Below, piece by piece: positions 49,492-62,042 of a stretch of 64,000 nt of DNA. The stretch comes from Nageia nagi (lineage: Eukaryota > Pinophyta). The stretch spans positions 152,086,001 through 152,150,000 of the forward strand of contig JBITNC010000001.1 in assembly GCA_050084985.1 (NCBI GenBank). The letters run 5' to 3'. A program made the translations under genes and the position numbers. Position 1 is the stretch's first letter; the number at the start of each line of letters is the position of its first letter. A model generated the notes under the pieces. That model did not search any database, was not told where the DNA came from, and saw only the letters and a list, made by a program, of their open reading frames with translations.

Positions 49492-51663
49492 TAATATGAT
49501 GTTTAGTAAAGAAATATTATTAAATTCATGTGAAAGTGGAAAAAAAATGAAGTAATAAAAATTTGTTTTCTTATTATTATCTAAGTTTGTCAATTAAACT
49601 AATTAGTATCTAATGAGGTGATAAGTATGTTTAATATTTTTAAATAAGTAATTCAAGAACATTTTAGAATTTTATATTAAATAAACTATGGTTTTGAGGT
49701 TATGATATTGCTATAATATTTAGTAAAATAATTCAAATAGTACCAATTTCATTAATAAATTATTAAGGATCCAACATCTTATTGTGAATGGTTTAATTAT
49801 TTAAGATGAATTAATTAATTTACATTGACCAAGGAAAGGATATAATTTCTCTTGAGGTCTATAGTTAAACTCATTTGCATAATGGTCAAGTTTAAAAAGG
49901 GTTGTTTTGATCCTCCTCCCTCCTAGTACTCGATCCAACCATAAAGTTCCAAGGGAATGATTGATGTTCAATATTCATTGTTTAAAGAATGATGGAGATG
50001 CTTGATGCTTGTTGTTTGAAGATTTATGGATGTGTTTCCACAAAAAGGCATAGAATGATTCAATAAGTAACAATGTTATATTTAATTTTTATTACAATAT
50101 GATGATGATGAGTTACCAAATTCATTAAAGTGTATTAGCCTTATGATGTATTAATGTCTTGTAATAAGTTTATGGAAGCTATGTCATTATCATATATGTT
50201 GAAAAATGAAATTTTGAGATGTATTCAAGCTTCTTGTAATTGATTATTAACTTATAAATTCTTAATGAGGATTATGTTATATGAATCTCTTGTTAGTATA
50301 TTGAATGATAAATGAAGGGTAGATGAATTTTCTATCTCTTATTACATGTTAAGTTTTATGTTTTAATAAATAGGAGTAAGAATTAATACTTTTTAGGTAG
50401 TAGTCGTAGGTGAATTAGGTTCTTAATCTTGATAAATCCAAAATTATCCCATCAAACTTAGAATTAACCCTAAACTAGAATTAAGTTTCCAAATGATAAT
50501 TTATGAGCATTTGGGATATCTTAGGGACCCTTAGAATTAAGTTGGATATCAGTGGGACCCCATGAGATAAATGGAATTATTCAAGATTATTTTTGGATGA
50601 ATGCAATAAATGTGGTGAAGAACCTTTGTTAAGTAAACCTACCTTGCTAAATGATAAATAAAAGGAATATTCTTTATGTGAGGACCACTTAGTGTTGCAT
50701 TACTTTTGTAGCAATAGTGGAAAGATTCACCCTAACAACTTGTTACTTTATGTATTCAAGAGATCTTTTAAAAAGTAGATCCATATATGCAATACAATGT
50801 ATATGGGATAAATAAAAAAATATATGACTTCCTACATAAGCTATAACTAAGACTTCTAAGGTACTCCTCGTGGGCAAGAATGAATGGTGTTAACTTTAGA
50901 ACATGTCTTGTATCCATTATTAAAAACATTAGTTTATGGTCAATAGGACATAGGTGGTTCTTTTTGTCAACACATTTAAAAATAGATTAGATTAAACAAC
51001 CACTTGAGGAGATTATTTAATATCCATGGATCCCTAAGTTATGGGCACGAGGATGCTGAACCACATGGTAGGACTAGCTGATAGTTATGGGTAGGTTAGT
51101 ACTCATATCCTCTAACAGGTGATTCAAGTGGAGATAGCAATCAAAAAAACTACTATTATTAGGTAAAGGTAATTAGTAATCATATCACTTGCAGTTAGCA
51201 AATAGGGATATGATAATTATTCCAAAGGTGATGCTACCCACTCATAAGGAAGCTTGCCTAGGACAAGTTACCTGCTCCTATGAGACAAAAATTTATCATC
51301 AGGAGATGATGACTAAGTGGAAGTGTGATCTCTCAGGTGATATAGGCCTCGAGTAGAAAACCACTACTTTGTAATCAAAAAGCCTATTGCACACAGGATG
51401 TGGAATAGGAATGGTGAGGTTACTTTTGAGTCATATTTTCAATAGGATGAGTGTCGAAAAGTGAATACCAAAAAAATTTATCAAGGTTGGTTACCTTGGG
51501 TTCTTGGCCAATCTTACCATGTGAATGTTGAGCTAGCTAGCAGTAGATCAAAATCATGTGGGATCACCTGGTTCATTTCTAGATCATTCGAGTGTTACAA
51601 AAATAATTTAAGTCAAAAATTAGGGCTTTTGCTGATGATAATTAATGGATGTATTATAGGAAC

Positions 51664-52551
51664 TAATTCCAAAGTTTCATTTTCCAAATTCATGGCATCC
51701 ATCCAATAAGCATATTTAGATGCCTCCTTAAAGGTTGAAGGTTCATTATGATTATTTATTTTAGAAAGGAGAGACTTATTCAAAGTTATGATTTTATTTA
51801 TCCTTAGAGTTGAAGAATTATGCTCTTGAGGTGAGTTATCTTAAGATATATCCAACCACTTAGGAATTTTTGAAGAGTCTTGAAAGACTTCATCTGAAGA
51901 AGAGCCATTAGGAACCTCATTAAACTTGACATCCCTTGAAATAATAACTACTTTTGCTTAAGGAGAGAAGAGTCTATGCCATCTAAGTTGACTATCATAT
52001 CCTAAAAAGATGCATTTTTCTAACTTGTTATCCAACTTCTTCCTTTTCTCAAAAACTATGAATGAAAATGATTCACATCTAAATACACTTAGATGTGAGA
52101 TATCACATATCTTTTGTGTCCATGTCTTGTATGGAGTTTTCCCTTAAACTGCTTTTGTGAGACACCTATTCAAGGTGTAGATAGCATTTCTCATAGATTC
52201 ATCCCATAAATACTTAGGAATATTTCCAATCATGCATCTAGTCATCACCTATATGGTCCTATTCTTTCTTTCTGCAACACCATACAATTGCATTGTATAA
52301 GGGATTGTAAATTGCCTTTTGATCCCATGCTTTGCATAAACATATTTGAAGTCATTACTTATGTATTAATTTTCATTATTCAACCTTATCATTTTGATAT
52401 TAATATTGGTTTGACTTTAAACTAAAATCATAAACTCCTTGAACATATCAAAAGTTTGATCTTTATGCTCTAGCAAATACCCAAAATTCATCCTACTAAA
52501 GTCATCAATAAAAGTAAGGACATAAGATGCTCCTCTAAGTGACTTAGTTTG
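51664..52551 (-). pseudogene. Copia B integrase and RT N-terminus remnants
   Basis: The minus strand from 52540 downward shows LLLLMTL and a broken integrase core. RKKLDNKLEKCIFLGYDSQ (about 52030-51975) and VIISRDVKFNEV (about 51950) follow, the segment between integrase and RT. FKEASKYAYWMDAMNLENE ends at 51670, directly at the solo-LTR junction. Position and wording match the same region of element A (55270-56068). Many stops are present. Confidence 0.75.
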
Positions 52552-52556
52552 AAAAG

Positions 52557-53035
52557 TGAAGGGATTGAAATATAACTAATACAATCCTAAGCTACCAAGA
52601 TAACAAATAAGCTCACTTTAACAACAAGAATTCAAGCATAGACAATCTCACAAAGTGATTCAATATATAAAATGGTTCCTTTAACTAGGAGTATATCCAC
52701 TAACTAGATCTTACTTCATTTACAAACACAACTCTCTTGCAATCCTCCTAACTTTATCTCTTAATCACTATCCTAGAGCATAACTTTACTTTACAAATTG
52801 GTGAGTGATCACAAAGAGGGGGCCTTCTATTTATAGGCTAAAATCCTCCTTTGGATCACCCTTTTAACCATTGTATAAAGGCATAACATGCTACTCATGA
52901 CATGGAGTGTAGGACAAGTTACATTATTATATTCACTTAAATACTTAAGGTATTTAGTGATACCATTAAGTATTAGTGAATGTACAAAGAGGATTATTAC
53001 AAAACCTTTACAATAATGCAATATACATTCCAACA
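52557..53035 (-). repeat. 3' LTR of copia element A
   Basis: 479 bp, TGAAGGGATTG to TTCCAACA. It lacks about 23 bases present in the right LTR (near 62378-62400), at a short repeat. Confidence 0.9.
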
Positions 53036-53047
53036 CTCCCCCTTAAT
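53036..53047 (-). promoter_or_regulatory. Polypurine tract of copia element A
   Basis: The minus strand reads ATTAAGGGGGAG beside the 3' LTR. Confidence 0.8.
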
Positions 53048-53879
53048 GCAATATTGGGATAGAGTGAAGAAGAGAGAAGAAAGAGATAGTAAGAGAGTTA
53101 TCCTCTAAATAAATAAAATAGAAGATGCAAACTTTTTACATCTTTGTGAAGTAAGCAAGATATTAGTTTATGATTCACTACTTTACCATTTTAACAAATA
53201 GTTTTACAATACAATCATTAACCACAACCAATTTCAATGTACATAAAGTATTCATGCAAATGGAAGTCATGATGAGTCTCCATGAGCGTGCACACCGAAG
53301 TAGCTAACCTGCAATCTCAAAAGAAACATGCAAGTTACAAGTAGCTCAAATAACAAGATCAATTAGATGTAACACATTCACATCAACAAAGATAGATGAA
53401 TCAAATAAATGCCATCATAAATTGATTAATGGTGCATTATAAGTCATCATAAGGATGCCAATCCAATACTCACAATCACCTATTGTATACAAAACATGTG
53501 TTGATTATCATTACAAAATAGAGTATAACAAAATAAACATATGAATTCTTCACACATGGATAACTGAATAGTGTCAAAAGACAAATATGAGTTCCTCACA
53601 CATGGATAACTGAATAATGCTAGATTGGCCAATATTTTACTCAAAAATTATACAATAAGTTCCTCACATAGAGCAAACTTACCATGAAGGTGTACAACAA
53701 AAATCAACACCATATGGCACAAAATCCTCCTAGAGGTGAAGTTGTCATCACAAACATGGATTCAACACAAGAATTCAAACTTCACTCTCCCTTGATGGCA
53801 ACATCACCAATTTGATAGCATCCTTAAGCTTACTGGATTGAGCTTCATGAAGGGGAATTGGTGAATAAATTAGTGAAGT
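53048..53879. other. Noncoding 3' region of copia element A
   Basis: The sequence lies between RNase H and the polypurine tract. It includes the repeated phrase TTCCTCACACATGGATAACT (about 53545 and 53595), also present in the B element (about 46690 and 46770). Confidence 0.7.
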
Positions 53880-54480
53880 TCAAGGTTGATGGACAATACT
53901 TCAAGTATATAATGCAATCAAGAACCTTTTCCCTAATGAAATGGGCCTAGATTTTCACATGTTTTACTCTTTGATGGAACATAAGATTTTTATCTAAAGA
54001 AATAGCCGATTGATTATCTAAAGAAGTCAAATATGGTTTAGCTTTCTCAAACCCAATTTCTTTCAAAAGATGCCTAAGCCAAATAGTTTCTTAGGATGCA
54101 ATAGACATGGCTTAGTATTTGACTTATATGGTGGAAAGAGAAACAATAGGTTGCTTCTTGGAATCCTAAGAGATAGCACCTAAAACAATGCTAAAAACAT
54201 GCGCAAAGATTTATTTCATGTTATCTTTATCTCTTTCATAGTCAAAATTTGAGAACTCTAAGTGAACAAACGAGGGCAACTTAGAATACTTGAGAGCAAG
54301 ATCCTTCATCCCTACAACATACCTCAAGATTTGCTTAATAGAATTAGTGGCATGAAAATAATAAAATAAAGAAGACTACCAATTAATAGCTTGTAAGTTG
54401 TAGCATCTACCAACTAAGAGTTGGAGCTAAAGGAAATAGTGATTCTAAGAGAGACTTGGAATGCAGCATGTCTACACTCC
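53880..54480 (-). pseudogene. Copia A RNase H remnant
   Basis: Minus-strand residues MSIASQEI, LLKEIGFEKAKPYLTSLDNQ, SAISLDKN and HFIREKVL (about 54120-53920) are the copia RNase H segment before the 3' untranslated region. The catalytic aspartate context LDNQSAI is retained. Stops interrupt the frame. Confidence 0.75.
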
Positions 54481-54539
54481 TCCATTCCAAACTTTTGCAA
54501 GATGTCTAATATATACTTGGATTGACTAAGATACATAAA

Positions 54540-55480
54540 ATCCTTGTATTAGTACACTTGTATTCCAAGTTAATAGTGTCATAGACCAAGATTAATCATT
54601 TCAAATGTTGCCTTAAATTTGGATATGCACTCTTGAATGATTTCATCATTATTCCCATTAATCAGAAGATCATCCACATAAAAGAGAATCAAGATCACAT
54701 CTTTTCCCTGATGGAGCACATATATATTGAAGTTAAAGAAATATTTGGAGAATCTAATGTCTACAAAGTATCCTAAAATCTTCATGTACCAGGCTCTAGG
54801 TGCTTTCTTAAGTCCATACAATGACTTTTTTAGCTTGCACACAAATGACTCTTTTTATTCCATAATAAATCCTTCTAATTGATTCATGTAGATTCTCATA
54901 TCTAATTCACCATTGAGAAATGCACTCTTGATGTCAAGTTAAAAAAATTTCCATCTCTGAGCTGCTAAAAGAGCAAGGATAATTTTGATAGTAGGCATAT
55001 TTTCCATTAGAGAAAAGGTTTCCTCATAATACACATTGTATTTCTAAGAAAAACCATTAGCTACTAACCTTGCCTTATATTTCTCAATATCCTATACTAA
55101 ATTGAACTTGACCTTGTAGATCCACTTATTACTAATAACATTCTTCTCATTGGGATAAGGTACCAAGTCACAAGTTTTATTTTTTATAAGCAACTCATAT
55201 TCCACTTTCATGGTTTCCATCCAACATTCATGTTTTAAAGCATATTTGAATGATGAGGGCTCATTTTTGTTATCAATTTGGTAAATAAGGATGTTTTAAG
55301 GTCATGCTCCTAGCTATCATTTGTATTGGAGAATTTTTCTCTTGGGGTGACTTGTCTACATCAATATCTAACCAGTTAAGTGCAACTAATGAGTCATCTA
55401 GATCATCAACATCCTCATTAAAAATAGATTCTTTATAAATTTCATTAAATTTTACATCCCTTGAAATGAACACTCCTTTG
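54540..55480 (-). pseudogene. Copia A reverse transcriptase
   Basis: It starts near 55475 with FISRDVKFNE (66 codons open, 55273-55473). A decayed fingers region follows. MCKLKKSLYGLKKAPRAWY (54842) and ILFYVDDLLINGNNDEII (about 54690) follow in an 87-codon open frame (54579-54842). The YVDD catalytic motif is intact, although the whole frame is broken elsewhere. The enzyme would copy the element RNA in particles. Confidence 0.85.
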
Positions 55481-55627
55481 TAGGATGAATATTAGATCTT
55501 GTAGCCTCTATTCTGACTGTCATAACCCATAAAGATGCATTTTTCATCTCTTTTGTCTAAATTTTTTCTTTTCTCAGAAATAATGTAGGAGAAAACTTCA
55601 CAACCAAACACTCTAAGGTGCAAAATG

Positions 55628-56330
55628 TTAGGTTTTATTCCTGACCATAGCCTCAAAAGGAGTTTTACCTACAACATCTTTTGTGATATGCCTATTCAAA
55701 GTGTAAATAGCAATGTTCATAGCTTCACCCCATAAGAAACTAAAAAGATTACCAAACATGCATCTAGCCATCTCCATAATTATTTTGTTTTTCCTTTTAG
55801 AAACATCATTTTGTTGAGGAGTGTAAGGAATCATAAACTACCTCTTGATTCCATACATAGCATAAAAGATATTAAACTCATTATTGTTATAGTATTCCCC
55901 ATTATCTGATCTTAGCATCTTGATTTTAAGATTAGTTTGATTTTTAACTAAGACCTTGAAATTCTTAAAACTCTCAATGGTTTGATCCTTATGCTCAAGT
56001 AGAATGAAAAAGATCATCCTATTTAAGTCATCAATGAAGGTCAAAACATAAGATGCTCTTCTAAGCAACTTAGTCTAAAATGAATCCATCAAATATGAAT
56101 ACACAAGTTGAAGAGGTTGAGATTCCCTTGTTGCCTTATCTTTTTCAAACCTTTGTCTATTCATCTTACCTAGGATGCACTTCTCACACAAACCAATTGA
56201 AAGTGAAATTCAAGGCAAACCTTTCATAAATTCTTGGTCTTTCATGATATGAATACTCTTATGGCTAAGGTTTTCAAATTAATGGTGTCAAATATTACCT
56301 CTATAGCACACACTTGTAGCAAGACACATT
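55628..56330 (-). pseudogene. Copia A integrase
   Basis: A decayed zinc-binding segment (about 56290-56170) is followed by RASYVLTFIDDLNRMIFFIL (from 56060), KMLRSDNGEYYNN (about 55915) and YTPQQNDVSKRKNKIIMEMA (from 55825). FLWGEAMNIAIYTLNR follows. Contexts of the three catalytic acidic positions are visible: FIDD, SDNG, and the QQN segment, where K replaces the usual E of the N-G-x-x-E-x-x-N motif. Two open frames (55838-56068 and 55628-55834) are separated by a stop, and stops or frameshifts break the frame elsewhere. Confidence 0.85.
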
Positions 56331-56599
56331 TTAGTTGAAACTTGATCCATAATGTAAAGATCATCTTTCAATGATCCTTTAACCAACATAGAAAGTCCTT
56401 TCTTAATACATCAGGAGTGTGATTTGAAAGCAAATGAGTACCCTTTTCTTACAACTTGAATCATAGAGAGAAGGTTTATCCTAAGCTTAGGAACATAGAG
56501 CACATTTTCAAGAACCTTCTCATGAATCAACACACTTTTAATTCATTGGATTTCAAAGATAGAATTATCACCTATCACAACTATATCTTTTCTATACTT

Positions 56600-57643
56600 A
56601 TGAAAATTTTTAAACTTATCTTTTTCAAGGCATAAGTGATTAGTGCAATCAAATTCAACAATCCAATCAAATGAGAAAGAGTGATTCATGGAGTAAATCC
56701 CAGTAGCAAGTCCAGCTTGTATATTCTTCTTCCCTTTGAAGCTCTTTACATTTCCATTACCTTTGTTATTTTTTTCTCTTTTCTTTTTATAGCAATCAAA
56801 TTCTTTATGAGCATGGATGTCACAAAAGTTACAATTTCTATCAAACTTTGCCTTGAGATTTGGTTTTCTTTTCTTACCTTTTCCATCTCTTTACTTGAAG
56901 TAGCTATTGTTGTTGTTAACATTTTTGTTGTTGTTTCCCCTTTTCTCAAACCTTTTGAAGGAAAAAGGATAAGATTTCTTATGATGATTGAACTTCTTCT
57001 TAAAAGGAGTTTTGGTTGCTCCTAGAGTAACATTATTATTCTTTGGATAAGAGATCAAAACCTTTTTGTTAAGAGTTTTCTCATACTTAAGAAGAAGACT
57101 AGAAAGGTTCTCAAGGGAGAAGACTTGTACTTCATCATCAAGCCTAGTCTCAATTATAGTCATAAAGTTACTAAACTTTGAATAAAGGCTTTGGAGAATG
57201 ATGAAGACCATAAACTCATCGTTGATCCAATTTCACCCACAAACAACAAGTTGGATCCTAATATCAATGATTTTGTTCAAGTAGATGGTAACATTTTCAT
57301 CTTCCACTTGATGAGATTGTAGCAACTTTTGTGAAATAGTGAACCTTCTTGAAAACCTAGATCCAAGGTAAATTTTCTTGAGCTTATCCCAAGATTTTTT
57401 TGTTGAAATTGATGATGAAATCATAAGAAGTACATCATCTAACACTACATGAAAAATCATGAAGGTTGCCAATTCATTCTTTGTGTTGTATGCCTCAAGT
57501 GCCTTCTCATTTATAGGAGCAACAAGGTTCTCATTAACTATTTGCCAAAGCTTCCTTGCCTTTAGTTCAACTCTCATCTGAGGTTCTCAAATACCAAAGT
57601 TGGAACCATTAGGAATATGCTTGAGTAAGAAGGTATCTCCCAT
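56600..57643 (-). pseudogene. Copia A Gag (UBN2 type), zinc knuckle and protease start
   Basis: It begins MGDTFLLKHIPNGSNFGI at 57643, with a TGA at codon 19. The Gag domain from 57577 includes KKSWDKLKKIYLGSRFSRRF and YLNKIIDIRIQL, followed by TRLDDEVQVFSLENLSSLLL (from 57150). The zinc knuckle CNFCDIHAHKEFDC (C-x2-C-x4-H-x4-C) lies at about 56793-56832. Next is WIVEFDCTNH (about 56640-56668), the protease active-site region where DSGC is usual, so the catalytic triad is altered. Gag frames are only lightly broken compared with pol. Confidence 0.85.
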
Positions 57644-58194
57644 TTTCTACACAAGAATGTAAAAGTGTTAATATTTATAAGCATATGGTTTAAAATAATG
57701 TTTTAATTATCCATACATGTTTTAGATTTATACAAGTAAATCAATCATTCATGTTTAATAAAAATGCTTAATTGTTAAACAAAATTCACATGTGCAAATG
57801 TTTATTATAAAAACTCATAAACAACCCATGTACCCAACATTTTTATCATCACCAAAAATAATAAATGTAGAGTGACATTATTGAGGCTTATTTTTTTATC
57901 TAAAATTAGGCTTTCACCTGGATGCCCATAAGGTTGAGCCTAGGTACTACCAAATCTCAACCAGCTCACCTTGGAAAGTAATATACTCTCACAAGGAGGA
58001 GTACCTACCAGGGATCATTTGAAGATCCCTTTTTCAAAACTAACTTGGAAAATTTAAGGTGAATCAGATTTGTAGGTAAGGTAATTTTAAAAAAAAATAT
58101 AAAAATTACAAAGGCAAATTTGAAGCCAAAAAAAATTTATATCGATTTTTTTGGTGAATTAAAAGGGTTTCATTACAATCTGTTGTTGAGCATA

Positions 58195-59225
58195 AATAGT
58201 TTACTACCAAGAGGTAGTAGTCTACTACTAGGTGGTCGCAATCTACTATAAAGGGGTAATAGTTTGCTACTGAGTGGCAATAGTCTACTATTAAATGGAA
58301 ACAGTTTGATACTATGATGTGAATTTAGCTACAAGAGACCAATAGAATAGAATCTAATTATAAATGTAATATAATAAAAGAAACTTGCAAAATAATACTC
58401 TTCTCATTTCTGAATTCACACTTCTTCTTTAAGGGAATACAATCCATCATATAGCAACCAAAAAACCAAAGAGGCTGTAAAATCATCTATTTCTAAAAAT
58501 AGCTAAAAATAAAAATGAGTTAGATTGCATCCAAAATTGGCATGCACATCCCTCTTACAATAATCAACCTTAATTTTAAATATTAGGAATCAACTTAATG
58601 TATAACAAAATATATTAAATAACTAACATACAAAAAAACCTAAAACTCTTGAAAACATAAAGTAAAAGCTAATTTTTGGATGTTATATGGAGGAGTTAGG
58701 CCCTAAAAATATGATTTTTGGAGGGTTTGGTATAATAGAATTAGCCAAATGTAGAACATATACATGAAGCCATATTTTAAATTACAAAGAAAATAGACAT
58801 CATGATCAAAAGTTATAGCTCTGGCAAGGTGCATCATATAGGGTGGTAGCAAGAAGTATGCTAATGGGTGGGAGCAGTCTAGTATCGAGTGGCAACAGTA
58901 TGCTATCGAGTGGTAGTAGTATGCTACTAAATGATAATAGTAGGTAGTAGAATACCACCAAATGGTAGTACCATGCCTCTAGGCAATAGCAAGATGTCAT
59001 CACATGGTATCAAGATGCCACCATATGGTAGCAAGATGTCATTGTGTGATACCAAGTTGTCATGCGATATCAGGATGCTATCACATGATAGTAGGTTGCA
59101 GTTGGGTTATAGAAGTTTGCTTCCATGTGGTAGTAGCTTGCTACTATTTATAGGTAGAATGTGACCATTGAAGGTAGAATTCCACCATTTGAAGGTATAC
59201 TACTATTATCTTTAAGATATGCTAC
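58195..59225. repeat. 21-bp minisatellite in the copia A leader
   Basis: Diverged units of mostly 21 bases lie on both sides of the solo LTR, for example AAGATGTCATCACATGGTATC, AAGATGCCACCATATGGTAGC and AAGATGTCATTGTGTGATACC near 58990-59055, and AGTATGCTATCGAGTGGTAGT near 58900. The core is TGCTA-x6-TGGTAG. Because 21 is three times seven, chance open frames on both strands show a seven-residue rhythm. Confidence 0.8.
58315..58836 (-). mobile_element. Solo LTR of the chromovirus family
   Basis: 522 bp from TGATGTGAATTTAGCT to AAGGTGCATCA, aligning along its length with 35650-36136 (shared GCATG(C)GCATCCCTCTTACA, GATCAAAAGTTA). No internal sequence is present. It interrupts the minisatellite. 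Flanks TACTA and TATAG are a poor target duplication, and divergence is high, so it is an older copy than 35650-38848. Confidence 0.85.
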
Positions 59226-60978
59226 CGTAAGGTATTTATATGGAGTGATTTAATCAAAATATAAGTGTAATTTATAATTTCAAGGTGAAGTTAGTTATTT
59301 ATTATTTTAAAATATTGGAAATTTAATAAAAATTTAATTTAAAATTTAAATTTGACTTGGATACCTAGGTCAAAAAAAATGAAAAATAAAAATTTTGGCG
59401 ACATGGGTATTGTTCTAACCCAAAAAAATCACCATTTTCTATTCTTAAAATTTCTAAAATTCACTTATTAGCCAATATTCATGGCTAAAATTATCCTTGG
59501 TACCTATTATTTTTCAAGGTTGTGATGTATATTGGATCAGTCAAATTATTAATCTTGATTAGGTTTCAAGTTGGCCTCCTAGGTTATCAGGATAATCCCT
59601 GAATGGATATGTGAACATGTGGTATCACTACACACATGCTTGTCCACCTATTAGAGTTATATCCATACCAATAGAGGACTTAGGGGTAATTAAGAAGTAC
59701 AAAATTTTCACCATTTGGATCATCAAAGTAAAGTCTCCAATCTACCTATCCTCACCTCGTGGCTCTCCATATAAGTCATGTTGTAGAATGTATGTGCGGA
59801 TGTGTTCATTTTAAGGGATTGTACATTTCAATATTTATGATTTTTGCATAAAAAAATAAAGTAAAAATTCAAAAAAGTATAAATTAATATCTATAAATGA
59901 AACATCATCCATTCATAACTTGGAACCTTAAGAGTCTAATGGGTTTTGTTTACTAACCCCTAAAGGACATCTTTACATCATTTTTTGTTTTGCACAAGTC
60001 CATAATTTGCACAAGTTAACTTTGCAAAAGGATAAATACTTGCGTCATTTCCATAATTTGCATAAGAAATAATCATGCATCATTTTCATAATTTTTTAGA
60101 GAGACATAAAAGTTTCTAAATGATAAACATGCATTCTAAGTATAAAGGATCAAAAATTTAAGTAAAGAAACTCATAAATATTTCCCCCTTTTTTACTTAA
60201 AAAAAATGATCCCTTCAATCAATGCTTAGTGTAGTATACTAAAAAATTGCATATTTTATAATAAGTAATCATGAAGGTAAAAAAATTTCCACTAGTGCAC
60301 TTTGTAATTTCAATGTCAAAAAAATTACCAAATTTATAAGAATTAAGAAGATTGCTTAAAAAAATTTATCCAATGCAAAATTTTAATTCTAAAAAATTAA
60401 CTACGTAAAAATTGCCTCTAAAATGTTCTTTTTTTTTAAATTACCTTCAAAAACATCTAAGTAAAATTTACTTTTGGCATATGCTATCATGACTTCTAGG
60501 CATAACAACTTTTCATAAAAAATTCTCTTTTAACTATAGAGAATTAGTGCCTAAAAAAAATTACCTCATGCTTAAAAAAAGTATTCCAAAGAAAAGAGCA
60601 TGATGAGAAAGTATTTAAATTATTCACTTCATAATTATCTTAAAAACATTTTAACTTTGACACAAAAAAGATATTTTCCATCATGGTAAAAAATATCCTC
60701 CACAGGATTACCTTCTCAAATAAGTACTTTACTCATTATGAACATGAAACAAAATTAATAAACCATCATTTACTTGTTCATAATTCTTGCAAGAGATTAA
60801 ATGAAAGGAAGAAAGGAAACTCACACCATGCCAAGAAATTAAGATTGAAACTTAGAGTTGACTCTAAGCATTAATTTTAGGACTTAGAATTAACTCCAAA
60901 TATGTACTTTTATCCCCTATGCATTCCAAAAAAAGATTTGGTAAAAAAATGATCAAAAAAATAACTAGAATGACACCC

Positions 60979-61060
60979 ACTATTAAGTTCATGAATTAGA
61001 GGAAAGAGAAAAAACAATAACTATTAAGTTCACGAATTAGAGGAAAGAGAAAAAACAATG
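60979..61060 (+). repeat. 41-bp tandem duplication
   Basis: ACTATTAAGTTCATGAATTA (60979) recurs as ACTATTAAGTTCACGAATTA (61020), followed in both by GAGGAAAGAGAAAAAACAAT. Only two differences are seen. Confidence 0.9.
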
Positions 61061-62027
61061 TATGGAAAATAGGAGAATAGAGAGGAGATCACGCAGATCA
61101 AAAGAAGGATAGTAAGAGGGCCAAGTTGAAACTAAAGGTGAGCGTAGCCTGGTGAGGGCCACGAGGGCCTTTTAGGTCAACCATATCAATGCACCTTTCC
61201 ATTGAATTGGCTAATTCTAGGAGTTTTTCATGAGAAAGGGTCAGCTAATCGAATCATAAGGCATGGCATTTGCTATATTAAGGAAAAAAAATTGCAAGGG
61301 TTACAAGAGGAGTGGAATGGAGGAGAATAATGGTAGTTGAGTGGTTAGGATCAATGCAAAGGGGTTCTACAATAAGGGAGCAACATCAAGGAAGTAAGTA
61401 TCCTCTCATAAATCCTAGTTGCACACGAGAGTAGGGTGAGAGAGACATAAATAGCAATCAATAGAGGGTGTTGAGATGATTTACACACCTTTATCAAAGC
61501 AACCTACCAAACTATTTTTGGGGGTTGGGGATGTCGACCAAAAAAAATTCTATTATTATTTTTTTAAAACAAAAAATTGATTGTATTAAAAAATATGCCC
61601 TTATATATTTTTCAAAAATTTTACAATGTCAAATTTTAATTAAAAAACATTATCTTAGCTATTTGAGTAAAAAAATAAAATAAATGTTGGCCCTTCTTTT
61701 TGTTTAATTAGAAAAAAGAATAAAAAAATGTAATATTACACAAAGAAAAAAAATGTATACTAACGTCCCCCTTTTTATTAAAGGTTGTAGTAAAAAAAAT
61801 TGCATGTAACATAGGAGGTTAGTAATATAATATTTTGCAATTTTGTTAGCCATATTTAAAAAAAAAAAACTAACATATTGCAAATAAAATGTTAGTAGTA
61901 TGATGAAAAAAAATTACTAAGAAGGTAGGAATTTATACCTTCTCTTAGTTTTACTTAAACGATAAAGGAATGAGGTGTAGAATGAGGAATGAAGATCACC
62001 AAGATGTTGAAGAAGAGCTTTCACACT

Positions 62028-62040
62028 AGCTCTAATAACA
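62028..62040 (-). promoter_or_regulatory. Primer-binding site of copia element A (decayed)
   Basis: The minus strand reads TGTTATTAGAGCT beside the right LTR, against TGGTATCAGAGC for initiator-Met tRNA. Confidence 0.65.
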
Positions 62041-62042
62041 AA

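Larger units (their letters stand above)
47610..51658 (+). mobile_element. Solo long LTR (4049 bp) inserted in copia element B
   Basis: The left end is TGTCACGACCC and the right end GTATTATA, flanked by GGAAT and GGAAC. It is the second, complete copy of the left-edge LTR (1-3986). No internal region, primer site or polypurine tract is present. Flanking copia RT sequence is continuous once the LTR and one target copy are set aside, with the reading frame kept. It contains the same TATA box (48441) and the same 300-bp tandem array. The open frame at 51461-51709 only spans the LTR end and has no support. Confidence 0.9.
57644..62021 (-). other. Long leader of copia element A (5' untranslated region)
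   Basis: About 4.4 kb between primer site and gag start. Apart from the minisatellite (58195-59225), the solo LTR (58315-58836) and a 41-bp duplication (60979-61060), it is AT-rich with many A and T runs and no supportable gene. The plus-strand frames at 58931, 59611 and 60683 are not supported. Confidence 0.7.

Noticed and set aside
1-51658. The two 4-kb repeats as the 5' and 3' LTRs of one 51-kb element
   Set aside because: The right copy has its own GGAAT/GGAAC duplication within a copia RT, and no primer site follows 3986. They are separate insertions.
51461-51709. 82-codon plus-strand frame
   Set aside because: It crosses the junction of the solo LTR and copia element B, so it is a composite of two unrelated sequences.
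58806-59164. Open frames with seven-residue repeats on both strands
   Set aside because: The rhythm is produced by the 21-bp minisatellite; no start context or homology.
58195-59225. CRISPR-like array
   Set aside because: Units are contiguous and diverged without spacers, and the context is a plant retrotransposon.
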